Assembly (NCBI RefSeq): GCF_040448675.1
Contig: NZ_CP159289.1
Coordinates: 2,170,001 to 2,234,000 of the forward strand
Length of the DNA: 64,000 nt
From: Dyadobacter sp. 676
GTDB taxonomy: Bacteria; Bacteroidota; Bacteroidia; Cytophagales; Spirosomataceae
Direction of reading: 5' to 3'
Shown: in pieces, positions 45,738 to 53,799 of the stretch
Layout of the letters: every line of letters begins with the position of its first letter
Numbering within the stretch: position 1 is the first letter of the stretch
Position numbers and translations under genes: made by a program
The notes under the pieces: generated by a model
What the model saw: only the letters and a program-made list of their open reading frames with translations
Databases searched by the model: none
What the model was told of the DNA's origin: nothing

Positions 45738-47456
45738 ATGGAAGAAAACAAGTTGCGTAGCAGGGGCTGGTTTGGCAAATCAGGTAAGGACGGGTTCATT
45801 TACCGTGCCTGGATGAAAAATCAGGGTTATCCTGCTGACGAGTTCGAAGGACGGCCGGTAATCGGCATTTGTAATACATTTTCGGAGCTGACGCCCTGCA
45901 ACGGGCATTTCCGCGAGCTGGCCGAGTCGGTAAAACGCGGGGTGTGGGAAGCGGGAGGCTTTCCGCTTGAATTCCCGGTGATGTCCCTCGGCGAGACGCT
46001 CATTAAGCCCACCGCGATGCTTTATCGCAACCTGGCGAGCATGGACGTGGAAGAATCCATCCGCGCGAACCCGATCGACGGTGTGGTATTGCTTTGCGGC
46101 TGCGATAAAACTACGCCCTCGCTCGTCATGGGCGCGGCGAGTGTGAATATCCCGACGATCGTCGTATCCGGCGGACCGATGCTTACCGGCCGCTACCGGG
46201 GAAAAACCATCGCCACCAGCGATGTGTGGCGTTTCAGCGAAATGCACCGCAAAGGCGAGCTTACGCAGGAAGAACTCTACACCGCCGAAGCCTGCATGTG
46301 CCGCAGCGACGGCCACTGCGCGGTGATGGGTACGGCCTCTACCATGGCCTGTATGGTCGAATCGCTTGGATTGACTTTGCCCGAAAACGCGGCAATCCCG
46401 GCGGCCGACTCGCGCCGAAAAGTGCTGGCGCATTTGTCGGGGCGGCGTATCGTGGAGATGGTGAGGGAAGACCTGCGCCTGTCGCAAATCCTGACCCGCG
46501 AAGCATTCGAGAATGCGATTATGATCAATGCGGCTATCGGTGGTTCCACCAATTTCGTGATCCACCTGCTCGCTATCGCGGGGCGGATCGGCGTGGACCT
46601 CAGCCTGGACGATTTCAATGATCTTTGCAAAAAAGTGCCCCTCCTGCTCAACCTGCAACCGTCGGGCGGGTATTTTATGGAAGACTTCTACTATGCCGGG
46701 GGTTTGCCGGTTGTTATAAAAGAACTGAGCGGGATATTGCACCAGTCGGTGATTACGGCCAATGGCAAAACCATGGCCGAGAACTGCGCCAGCGCCGAAT
46801 GCTTCAATCCGGAAGTAATCGGCACGATGGCGGAGCCGGTTAAAGACCTTACTGGACTGGCCGTAGTACGCGGAAACCTTTGCGAGAACGGGGCGGTGAT
46901 CAAGCCGTCGGCATCGCTGAAACCGGAACTGATGCAGCACCGCGGCAAGGCGATAGTATTCGAGGACATCGACGACTACAAAGCCCGGCTCGACGACCCC
47001 GACCTCGATGTGGATGAAAACAGCATATTGGTATTGAAAAATGTAGGCCCGAAAGGTTATCCCGGTATGCCGGAGGTGGGCAATATGTCGTTACCCAAGA
47101 AGCTGCTCGCCCAGGGCGTCATCGATATGGTGCGTATTTCCGACGGCCGCATGAGCGGGACGGGATTTGGAACGGTTGTTTTGCACGTGTCGCCCGAGGC
47201 GGCTGTGGGCGGCAACCTCGCATTGGTACAGGACGGCGACTATATCGAACTGGATGTGGAAAACCGGCGGCTTCACCTGGAAGTATCGGATGAAGAACTG
47301 GCACGTCGCCGGCAGCTTTGGAAACCGCTCGACCTGGGCTACAACCGGGGTTACGTAAACCTGCACATCGCCCACGTCACGCAGGCACACGAAGGCGCCG
47401 ACCTCGACTTTCTCAGAGGAGGTTCGGGAGACCAGGTAACGAGAGATTCGCATTAA
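45738..47456 (+). CDS. IlvD/Edd-family sugar-acid dehydratase
   Basis: 572 residues from the ATG at 45738 (LRSRGWFG begins soon after, as in homologues; an earlier ATG at 45699 is possible). Iron-sulfur dehydratase motifs: GICNTFSELTPCNGHFRELA, CGCDKTTPS (CDK[IT]xP motif), CMCRSDGHCAVMGTASTM, and GRMSGTGFGTVVLHVSPEAA. The long L-arabonate/D-xylonate-dehydratase style N-terminus and the SDR gene behind it suggest a sugar-acid pathway rather than branched-chain amino acid synthesis. The SDR starts 53 bases later with a perfect hairpin between them. Exact substrate unknown. Confidence 0.85.
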   Translation: MEENKLRSRGWFGKSGKDGFIYRAWMKNQGYPADEFEGRPVIGICNTFSELTPCNGHFRELAESVKRGVWEAGGFPLEFPVMSLGETLIKPTAMLYRNLASMDVEESIRANPIDGVVLLCGCDKTTPSLVMGAASVNIPTIVVSGGPMLTGRYRGKTIATSDVWRFSEMHRKGELTQEELYTAEACMCRSDGHCAVMGTASTMACMVESLGLTLPENAAIPAADSRRKVLAHLSGRRIVEMVREDLRLSQILTREAFENAIMINAAIGGSTNFVIHLLAIAGRIGVDLSLDDFNDLCKKVPLLLNLQPSGGYFMEDFYYAGGLPVVIKELSGILHQSVITANGKTMAENCASAECFNPEVIGTMAEPVKDLTGLAVVRGNLCENGAVIKPSASLKPELMQHRGKAIVFEDIDDYKARLDDPDLDVDENSILVLKNVGPKGYPGMPEVGNMSLPKKLLAQGVIDMVRISDGRMSGTGFGTVVLHVSPEAAVGGNLALVQDGDYIELDVENRRLHLEVSDEELARRRQLWKPLDLGYNRGYVNLHIAHVTQAHEGADLDFLRGGSGDQVTRDSH

Positions 47457-47464
47457 CGGTTCAG

Positions 47465-47492
47465 GAATGCAGCTGCCAGGGCAGCTGCATTC
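47465..47492 (+). other. Perfect intercistronic hairpin
   Basis: GAATGCAGCTGCC (47465-47477) and GGCAGCTGCATTC (47480-47492) with a two-base spacer, 8 bases after the dehydratase stop and 17 before the SDR start. No T run follows, so it is not a classical terminator; mRNA processing or differential stability is possible. Confidence 0.5.
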
Positions 47493-47509
47493 GGGACTAC
47501 AAATTCAGC

Positions 47510-48313
47510 ATGGAAATGAGCAGCCAATTATTTGATAACCACGTCGCGATCGTAACCGGTGCCGGCCAAGGCATCGGCTTTGAAATAGCGAAGCAACTGG
47601 CCTGCCAAGGCGCGGGGGTTATCCTGAACGATACCAACAAGACCCTCGCCGCCGAGGCAGCCAAAAAAATACGCAACAAGGAAGGCGAATGCGTGGCATT
47701 TGCGGGCGACGCTTCCCAGCCGGAAGTGATCGACGCGATGGTCGACGAGGCCATTAAGTGCTTCGGCAAACTCACATTAACGGTGTGCAATGCCGGCATC
47801 ACGCTTTTCGGAGATTTTTTTGAATACCCGATCGACAGCCTGAGGAAAGTGCTTGAAGTGAATTTGATGGGTTCTTTTCTACTCACGCAGGCGGCAGCGA
47901 AGCAAATGCGCAAGCAAAAGTCGGGCGGCCGGATATTACTTATGTCGTCGGTAGTAGGGCATCAGGCACATCAGTTTCTGGGGGCTTACGCGATGACCAA
48001 GGCAGGGCTCGAAATGCTCGCCAAGAACCTCGTGCTGGAACTTTCCCCCCACGGCATTACGATCAACGCCGTGGCACCGGGCGCTACGTTAACGGAACGT
48101 ACATTGGCAGAAGATCCCACTTATCCCAAAACCTGGTCGGCAATAACACCGATGGGCCGTCCGGCGATCTGTGAGGACATCGCCAATGCCGCATTATTCC
48201 TCCTGTCGCCGCATTCGGGGCATATTACAGGGCAAAGCCTGATCGTCGACGGCGGCTGGACGTCTGTGAGTCCCCTGCCCGACCTGAGCAATATGAATGT
48301 CAGAAAAAGTTAG
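47510..48313 (+). CDS. SDR-family dehydrogenase
   Basis: 267 residues. Rossmann motif VTGAGQGIGFEIAKQ, NAG in VCNAGITLFGDF, catalytic Ser in LLMSSVVGHQ, YAMTK (YxxxK), and the C-terminal ITGQSLIVDGGW. The ATG at 47510 is chosen; a longer frame back to 47318 overlaps the dehydratase. With that upstream gene it likely oxidises or reduces an intermediate of sugar-acid breakdown. It ends three bases before the stop of the convergent gene at 48317. Confidence 0.85.
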   Translation: MEMSSQLFDNHVAIVTGAGQGIGFEIAKQLACQGAGVILNDTNKTLAAEAAKKIRNKEGECVAFAGDASQPEVIDAMVDEAIKCFGKLTLTVCNAGITLFGDFFEYPIDSLRKVLEVNLMGSFLLTQAAAKQMRKQKSGGRILLMSSVVGHQAHQFLGAYAMTKAGLEMLAKNLVLELSPHGITINAVAPGATLTERTLAEDPTYPKTWSAITPMGRPAICEDIANAALFLLSPHSGHITGQSLIVDGGWTSVSPLPDLSNMNVRKS

Positions 48314-48316
48314 GAT

Positions 48317-49024
48317 TTACTCTCCCGAGAAAAGCTGTGCTTCCAGGTCATCGATGCTACCGTCTTTCGAAAAGAAAAGCTCCCGTGGCTTGGAGGCAGC
48401 ACTCGGGTTTACGGTCATGAAACTGCGGTACTGTTCATCGGAGATGATTTTCAGTGACAACGCCCGTTTCAGGACCATCGGGAACGGTACTTTGAAGAAA
48501 TTGGCGATGTCCGACGCGAGGAATTCCGGGATTTTGGAAATATCATTCCGGAAAAAGCTTTCCACCTCCTCAAACGGCAGCAATGCCTCAAAAATAAGTT
48601 GCTCGGATCGCGCGGCGAGCGATGCCGTGTTGGCATAAATGGTATGCAGGCCGAGGGAGACCGTCAGCAAGTGAATATGGTAATTGCGCTCGTTGACTTC
48701 GGAAGCCGCGTTGACAAAAACCCATCCCTTCTGGTGGTAAATGGCTGAAAAGCCCTTGAATTGCGGATCCACATGATGCAGTTGCGCGATCTTGATGCCT
48801 TCCGGGTACGGCAACTTGTGCCCGATCTGGTGCACGATATCCTGCGCGTAGGAAATGTCGGCCACCTCGCCTGCCGGCTCGATCATCCAGTCACCATTTA
48901 CCAGACCTTCGAAGAGCTGATCGGCGATCCGCTGGCTTTCTACCTGGCCCAAATGCAGGACGATGCGGTTACCACGGACAGAAAAGTCAAGAAGGAGCTG
49001 ATTTTTGGGTTGCTTCTTAGGCAT
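48317..49024 (-). CDS. Degenerate ImmA/IrrE-like protein
   Basis: 235 residues from the ATG at 49024 (MPKKQPKNQLLLDFSVRG). The middle and C-terminal parts follow the layout of ImmA/IrrE metallopeptidases: a beta strand ending in GWVFVNAASEVNERN, a helix where the zinc motif should be, then EALLPFEEVESFF and SDIANFFKVPFPMVLKRALSL, then KIISDEQY, like the family's LLMP and A..F.VS...V..RL segments. The HExxH motif is absent: the helix reads YHIHLLTVSLGLHT. It may be a catalytically dead relative or use other ligands. It may be in an operon with gldD, which ends 74 bases upstream. Confidence 0.5.
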   Translation of the reverse strand: MPKKQPKNQLLLDFSVRGNRIVLHLGQVESQRIADQLFEGLVNGDWMIEPAGEVADISYAQDIVHQIGHKLPYPEGIKIAQLHHVDPQFKGFSAIYHQKGWVFVNAASEVNERNYHIHLLTVSLGLHTIYANTASLAARSEQLIFEALLPFEEVESFFRNDISKIPEFLASDIANFFKVPFPMVLKRALSLKIISDEQYRSFMTVNPSAASKPRELFFSKDGSIDDLEAQLFSGE

Positions 49025-49098
49025 AGCGGAATGCTGTTGAGGTGTCAGGTTCAAAGATACGTCCTTCCGTTCTCCACCGCAACTACCGCCCTGTAAAT

Positions 49099-49692
49099 TT
49101 ATCGCCACTGCAATGTATTGAGCAATTGCAGCATATCTGCCCGCAAATAGTCGATTACCGGTGCGAGAGAATCGTTTTTCGTAGCTGTGGGGAAATAAAT
49201 GGCCCCTCTCATGAAATGCGTGGTGCTGTCGGTGGTGTAAAACTGGTACGGGCTCGGCACATCGCCTTCGATTTTGAAGAGCATTGCCGTCCGCCCTGTT
49301 TTGCTCAAAACACGCTGCTCCTGAATCGACGACGCACGGATCTGGTGCTTGCTTGCGAGTTTATAGCTATCGTCGATGAAGGCCTTCAACAGGGCCGGGT
49401 TGTTGCGGAGCGGCTTGTAAGTGAGCTGGATATTGGCTTTGAATTGCGGATAATTGATGAAAATCCAGTCCTTTTCCGCCATTTTAAAAGTGTCGGGCTC
49501 TACAACCGCGTATTTCGAGTATTCGAATGTGTAAGGATGTTTTTCGGTCAATGGCCGGTAGCTGTGGGCAGGCAGGTCGATGCGGTTATAACCTTTGGGT
49601 TTCGGGACATAGGGTTGCTCCCCTTCTTTTTTGCAACCTGAAATAAAAAGCAGTGAGGCAGGCAGGAAAATACTAAAAATAAGTTTGTACAT
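49099..49692 (-). CDS. gldD: Gliding motility lipoprotein GldD
   Basis: 197 residues from the ATG at 49692. Lipobox FISGC near the N-terminus, then the GldD pattern: YVPKPKGYNRIDLPAHSY, HPYTFEYSKYAVVE, WIFINYPQFKANIQLTYKPL, SPYQFYTTDSTTHFMRGAIY and C-terminal LQLLNTLQWR. GldD is needed for gliding in Flavobacterium johnsoniae and is associated with type IX secretion. It lies between the IrrE-like gene and glmS on the minus strand, without gldE beside it. Confidence 0.9.
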   Translation of the reverse strand: MYKLIFSIFLPASLLFISGCKKEGEQPYVPKPKGYNRIDLPAHSYRPLTEKHPYTFEYSKYAVVEPDTFKMAEKDWIFINYPQFKANIQLTYKPLRNNPALLKAFIDDSYKLASKHQIRASSIQEQRVLSKTGRTAMLFKIEGDVPSPYQFYTTDSTTHFMRGAIYFPTATKNDSLAPVIDYLRADMLQLLNTLQWR

Positions 49693-49771
49693 AAATATGG
49701 GTCCCGTTGGCAAACATGCGCAAAACTAACGAAAACGTCGGAACATTATTTTTGCCCCCGGCCCCGGAAAC

Positions 49772-49804
49772 AAAAAAAGCGAAACCGTTTGTAACGGTCC
49801 CGCT
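49772..49804 (-). terminator. Terminator of glmS
   Basis: On the minus strand AGCG and ACCGTT pair with AACGGT and CGCT around a TGT loop, with a two-base internal loop, followed by a run of seven T, 18 bases after the glmS stop. Confidence 0.75.
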
Positions 49805-49822
49805 CTCCGGCATCCTCCACGG

Positions 49823-51664
49823 TTACTCGACGGTAACCGATTTGGCGAGATTTCTTGGCTGGTCCACGTTCCGGCCCCGCATCACTGCAATGTAATACGA
49901 TAGCAGTTGCAGCGGGATCACGGAAACAAGCGGCGTCAGAATTTCATGGGTATTAGGCACCTCGATCACAAAATCGACCATGCCGGGAATCAAAGTATCC
50001 CCTTCCGTCACGATCGCGATCACCCGGCCTTTACGGGCTTTCACTTCCTGAATGTTGGAGACGATCTTTTCATAGGAACTGTCTTTCGTGGCCAGGAAAA
50101 CCACCGGCATATCCTCGTCGATCAACGCGATCGGGCCGTGTTTCATTTCCGCCGCCGGGTAACCTTCGGCGTGGATGTAGGAAATTTCTTTGAGTTTCAA
50201 TGCGCCTTCCAGTGCCACCGGAAAGTTCAAACCACGGCCCAGGTAGATGAAGTTGCGCGCATAAGTGAATATAAACGCGATCTCCTTGATTTTGGAGGCA
50301 TTTTCAAATACCTTTTCCACCTTCGCCGGGATCGTTTCGAGTTCGATCAGCAACTGCCGGTAAGTTTCTTCCGAAATCGTCCCTTTGCGCTTCGCGACGG
50401 CGATGGCCATCAGTGTGAGCACAGTCACCTGGGCGGTAAATGCCTTGGTACTGGCCACACCGATTTCCGGGCCCGCGTGTGTATAGGCGCCTGCATGCGT
50501 AGCCCGGGCGATAGACGACCCCACCACGTTGCAGACTCCGAATATCGTCGCCCCTTTGGATTTGGCGAGCTCTATCGCCGCCAGGGTATCCGCCGTTTCG
50601 CCCGATTGCGAAATGGCTATTACAATATCATTTTCCCTGATCACCGGGTTCCGGTAGCGGAATTCGGAAGCGTATTCGACCTCCACATTAATGCGCGCCA
50701 GTTCCTCGAAAAGGTATTCCGCGACGAGGCCCGCATGCCACGAAGTACCGCAACCCACGATAACGACGCGATCGGACTGCGCGAGCTTGTCGAGGTAATC
50801 GTTCAGGCCTCCGAGTTGCAGGTGCGCGTCGTCTGCGCGCAGGCGTCCGCGCATGGAGTCGGCGATGGAACGGGGTTGCTCGAAAATCTCCTTGATCATA
50901 AAATGGTCGTAACCGCCTTTTTCGATGGTTTCGAGCTCCATTTCCAGCTTTTGGATGTAGGGGGTTGTTTCCCTTGTGCTTTCGAGGTGCTGAATGCTGA
51001 GCTTGCCTTCGTTGATTACAGCCACTTCGTAATCGTCGAGATAAACCACGTCTTTGGTATACTCCACAATCGGCGTCGCGTCGGAAGCGAGGAAATATTC
51101 GTTTTCACCCACCCCGATCACGAGCGGGCTGCCTTTCCGCGCCGCGATGAGCTGCCCGGGATGGTCGAGCGACATGACTACAATGGCATAGGCGCCTACC
51201 ACCTCTTTCAATGCCAGCCGAACCGCTTCTTCAAGCGTGGCACCTGTTTCTTTCTGCACGTCCTCTATGAAATGAACCAGGACTTCGGTGTCGGTATCGC
51301 TCAGGAATTTGTGGCCTTTGCCGATCAGGTTTTGCTTAATGGCCGCGTAATTTTCGATAATGCCGTTGTGAATAATCGATAACCGGCGGTTGTTGGAGAA
51401 ATGCGGGTGGGCATTTACGTCGTTGGGTTCGCCATGCGTGGCCCAGCGCGTATGCCCGATGCCGATCCTGGCGCCGAGCTGCTTTCCATTCAGCTCCGAT
51501 TCGAGATCGGACACTTTCCCCTTTTTCTTGTAAATATTCAATTCGCCATTTTCAAGCAGTGCGATTCCCGAGCTGTCATAGCCACGATATTCCAGGCGTT
51601 TCAGTCCTTTTAAAATCAAAGGATATGCCTCCCTGTTTCCAACATAAGCCACAATTCCGCACAT
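49823..51664 (-). CDS. glmS: Glutamine-fructose-6-phosphate aminotransferase
   Basis: 613 residues. It makes glucosamine 6-phosphate for peptidoglycan and lipopolysaccharide. The nucleophile Cys is residue 2 (MCGIVAYVGNREAY), with glutaminase motifs RLEYRGYDSSG, GHTRWATHGEPN and HNGIIENY. Two SIS domains follow (GCGTSWHAGLVAEY and AISQSGETADTLA; then GRGLNFPVALEGALKLKEIS). The C-terminus DQPRNLAKSVTVE is exactly as in the family. Complete and ordinary. Confidence 0.97.
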   Translation of the reverse strand: MCGIVAYVGNREAYPLILKGLKRLEYRGYDSSGIALLENGELNIYKKKGKVSDLESELNGKQLGARIGIGHTRWATHGEPNDVNAHPHFSNNRRLSIIHNGIIENYAAIKQNLIGKGHKFLSDTDTEVLVHFIEDVQKETGATLEEAVRLALKEVVGAYAIVVMSLDHPGQLIAARKGSPLVIGVGENEYFLASDATPIVEYTKDVVYLDDYEVAVINEGKLSIQHLESTRETTPYIQKLEMELETIEKGGYDHFMIKEIFEQPRSIADSMRGRLRADDAHLQLGGLNDYLDKLAQSDRVVIVGCGTSWHAGLVAEYLFEELARINVEVEYASEFRYRNPVIRENDIVIAISQSGETADTLAAIELAKSKGATIFGVCNVVGSSIARATHAGAYTHAGPEIGVASTKAFTAQVTVLTLMAIAVAKRKGTISEETYRQLLIELETIPAKVEKVFENASKIKEIAFIFTYARNFIYLGRGLNFPVALEGALKLKEISYIHAEGYPAAEMKHGPIALIDEDMPVVFLATKDSSYEKIVSNIQEVKARKGRVIAIVTEGDTLIPGMVDFVIEVPNTHEILTPLVSVIPLQLLSYYIAVMRGRNVDQPRNLAKSVTVE

Positions 51665-51815
51665 ATTCTTAAAATATTTTATTTTCTGTGTATGTAAACG
51701 ACGGGGGCAAATAAATGGGAAACGGCGGTCGTTAGCAAGCTAATTTTTAATTAAATACTAAAAAATATCCAATTTATCGACAGTGCTCGAACACACAAAA
51801 CATTCCTTAAAACAC

Positions 51816-51852
51816 AAAAAAAGCCGGCGACTCTGAAAATCGCCGGCTTTTT
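51816..51852 (-). terminator. Terminator of the glycogen-synthase-like gene
   Basis: A 13-bp stem AAAAAGCCGGCGA (51818-51830) with TCGCCGGCTTTTT (51840-51852), T run on the minus strand, 19 bases after the stop. Confidence 0.85.
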
Positions 51853-51871
51853 GCCCTGTGAAATGTATCTG

Positions 51872-52678
51872 CTAGCTTACCAGATCGTTATAGAGATTGT
51901 AATACGACTCGGAGAAATTCTCTTCGTGCTCATCGAGCTGCACACGTTTCGGCGCATTGTTGAAAATTTCGTTGAGACTTTCGCTGCAATGCTCTTCGGC
52001 TTTCAGCACCGCGTCGGCATAAGCACATCCGATTTTGACAAAACCTTCGAAATCGGCAGAATGCAAATGCGCCAGCGCTTCGTCGCTCACGTCCATGGCC
52101 TTGGCCTTGTTCTGCAAATCCGCATCGAATTTGTAGTCAAATGCATTGTTATGTACGGTAAACACACTTTTCGTATCCTTAAACATCGGATCGTTGCGGT
52201 AAGTGGTTTTAAGGTACAATGGAATCAGAGCCGTCATCCAGTCATTACAGTGCACCACGTCCGGGGCCCATCCCAGTTTCTTAACTGTTTCCAAAACACC
52301 CTTGCAAAAGAAGATCGCACGTTCGTCGTTGTCATCGAAGAAGTTGTTTTCCTTATCGAAGAAAACGGATTTGCGATGGAAGTAATCGTCGTTATCTATA
52401 AAATAGACCTGCAACTTCGCATTGGGAATCGAAGCTACTTTTATAATTAGCGGCTTTTCTTCATCTCCTACGGTAATATTGATTCCTGACAGTCGAACTA
52501 CTTCATGAAGCCTGTTTTTGCGTTCGTTGATCAACCCGAAACGCGGAACGAGTATCCTGATTTCTGCCCCTTTTTCCTGCATTGCCTGAGGAAGTTTTCT
52601 TACGTAATCGGCAACATCGGTGGTTTGGAGGAAGGGATTGATTTCACTGGCTACATACAAAATTCGTAGTTTCTCCAT
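51872..52678 (-). CDS. Single-domain glycogen-synthase-like (GT5 N-terminal) protein
   Basis: 268 residues from the ATG at 52678. It matches the N-terminal Rossmann domain of GT5 glycogen/starch synthases (LRILYVASEINPF, EIRILVPRFGLINERKN, DVVHCNDWMTALIPLYLKT, SVFTVHNNAFDYKF) and then ends; the C-terminal domain that binds the sugar nucleotide is missing. The KTGGLGDV motif of active synthases is replaced by QTTDVADY. Synthesis of glycogen by this protein alone is therefore unlikely, although such proteins are often annotated as glycogen synthase. It is divergent from panC, an arrangement I recall in other Bacteroidota, suggesting a conserved but different role. Confidence 0.8.
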   Translation of the reverse strand: MEKLRILYVASEINPFLQTTDVADYVRKLPQAMQEKGAEIRILVPRFGLINERKNRLHEVVRLSGINITVGDEEKPLIIKVASIPNAKLQVYFIDNDDYFHRKSVFFDKENNFFDDNDERAIFFCKGVLETVKKLGWAPDVVHCNDWMTALIPLYLKTTYRNDPMFKDTKSVFTVHNNAFDYKFDADLQNKAKAMDVSDEALAHLHSADFEGFVKIGCAYADAVLKAEEHCSESLNEIFNNAPKRVQLDEHEENFSESYYNLYNDLVS

Positions 52679-52884
52679 AGATCTTTTAGCAGTTTGTGAA
52701 AAAAAGTTTTGCAAAATTATACAAAAAAAACGGCAATTTCAAAAGATATTCCAAACTAATTGTCATATTGCGCCCAGTTTGGGATTTCCCTGTCCTGATG
52801 TTTCCATAATCTGCTTTGCGGCCTCTGTTATGTTAAAAAAGCAACCGTAGCCCACAGGTTACTCCCTCAGTTTTCAGATTTTAC

Positions 52885-53727
52885 ATGGAAGTATTCACTT
52901 CGGTCAAAAGCCTCCGCCAGTACCTCGACCAGCAGATTTTACAGCAGAAAACCATAGGTCTCGTGCCCACGATGGGCGCCCTGCACCAAGGCCATATTTC
53001 GCTGATCGAAGCCGCGAAAAGGGACAACGATATCGTCATTTGCAGCGTGTTCGTAAATCCCACGCAGTTCAACAATCCCGAAGACCTCGCCAAATACCCG
53101 CGCACGTTTGAAGCCGATCGTGCCATGCTTGAAAATGCGGGCTGTTCGGCGGTATTTGCGCCGTCGGTGGAGGAAATGTACCCCGAGCAGCCTGTACTGA
53201 AAATCAATTTCGGGGCATTGGAAACGGTGATGGAAGGTGCTTCGCGGCCGGGGCATTTCAATGGCGTCGGCATCGTGGTTTCGAAACTGTTCAATATCGT
53301 GCGGCCGCACCGCGCTTACTTCGGGCAAAAGGATTTGCAGCAGGTGTCGGTAGTGCGCCAATTGGTGAACGACCTTGCATTCGGCCTTGAACTGGTCATA
53401 TGCCCTACCGTTCGCGAAACGGACGGACTGGCGATGTCGTCACGTAACACGCGCCTGAATGCGGCCGAGCGTGCGATCGCACCACATATATACCGCATAC
53501 TCGCGGGCGCGGGCGCGGACCTGCGTGCGGGCAAGCCGGTGAGCGACGCCATTAATTGGGCGAAAAATGAATTTGGGAAGATCAAAGAGTTTACCCTCGA
53601 CTATTTCGAGGTAATCGATATCAAAACCCTGCTGCCGGTCGAAAAAATAGGCCCGGCGGGTGCTAATGCGATCTGCGTAGCGGCATTCCTCGGGCCGGTA
53701 AGGCTGATCGACAATATTATCTTTTGA
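52885..53727 (+). CDS. panC: Pantothenate synthetase
   Basis: 280 residues. It joins pantoate and beta-alanine with ATP. Signature: VPTMGALHQGHISLI (HxGH motif), CSVFVNPTQFNNPEDLAKYP, FGQKDLQQVSVVRQLV, and TVRETDGLAMSSRNTRLNA (the KMSKS-like loop). Full length. panD, which supplies beta-alanine, lies 1.8 kb downstream on the same strand, separated by an oppositely oriented oxidoreductase gene. Confidence 0.96.
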   Translation: MEVFTSVKSLRQYLDQQILQQKTIGLVPTMGALHQGHISLIEAAKRDNDIVICSVFVNPTQFNNPEDLAKYPRTFEADRAMLENAGCSAVFAPSVEEMYPEQPVLKINFGALETVMEGASRPGHFNGVGIVVSKLFNIVRPHRAYFGQKDLQQVSVVRQLVNDLAFGLELVICPTVRETDGLAMSSRNTRLNAAERAIAPHIYRILAGAGADLRAGKPVSDAINWAKNEFGKIKEFTLDYFEVIDIKTLLPVEKIGPAGANAICVAAFLGPVRLIDNIIF

Positions 53728-53759
53728 CAAATAGAACGTCGTTCTGAATCTTTTAGGAA

Positions 53760-53795
53760 TGTCACGCTGAGCGGACGGGGCCGCTCAGCGTGACA
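53760..53795. terminator. Perfect palindromic hairpin between convergent genes
   Basis: TGTCACGCTGAGCGG (53760-53774) pairs fully with CCGCTCAGCGTGACA (53781-53795). It lies between panC and the oxidoreductase gene and resembles the outer arm of the REP-like palindrome at 27398-27466, so it is probably a member of the same repeat family used as a terminator. Confidence 0.7.
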
Positions 53796-53799
53796 ACAA

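Noticed and set aside
45780..46940. 386-codon minus-strand ORF inside the dehydratase gene
   Set aside because: His/Arg-rich shadow of a high-G/C coding region; the plus strand encodes a well-conserved enzyme.
45738..47456. Branched-chain amino acid gene ilvD
   Set aside because: Family motifs fit, but the N-terminus and the SDR partner suit a sugar-acid dehydratase; no other ilv genes are nearby.
49907..51382. 491-codon plus-strand ORF opposite glmS
   Set aside because: Long because of codon bias on the opposite strand; glmS is complete and unmistakable.
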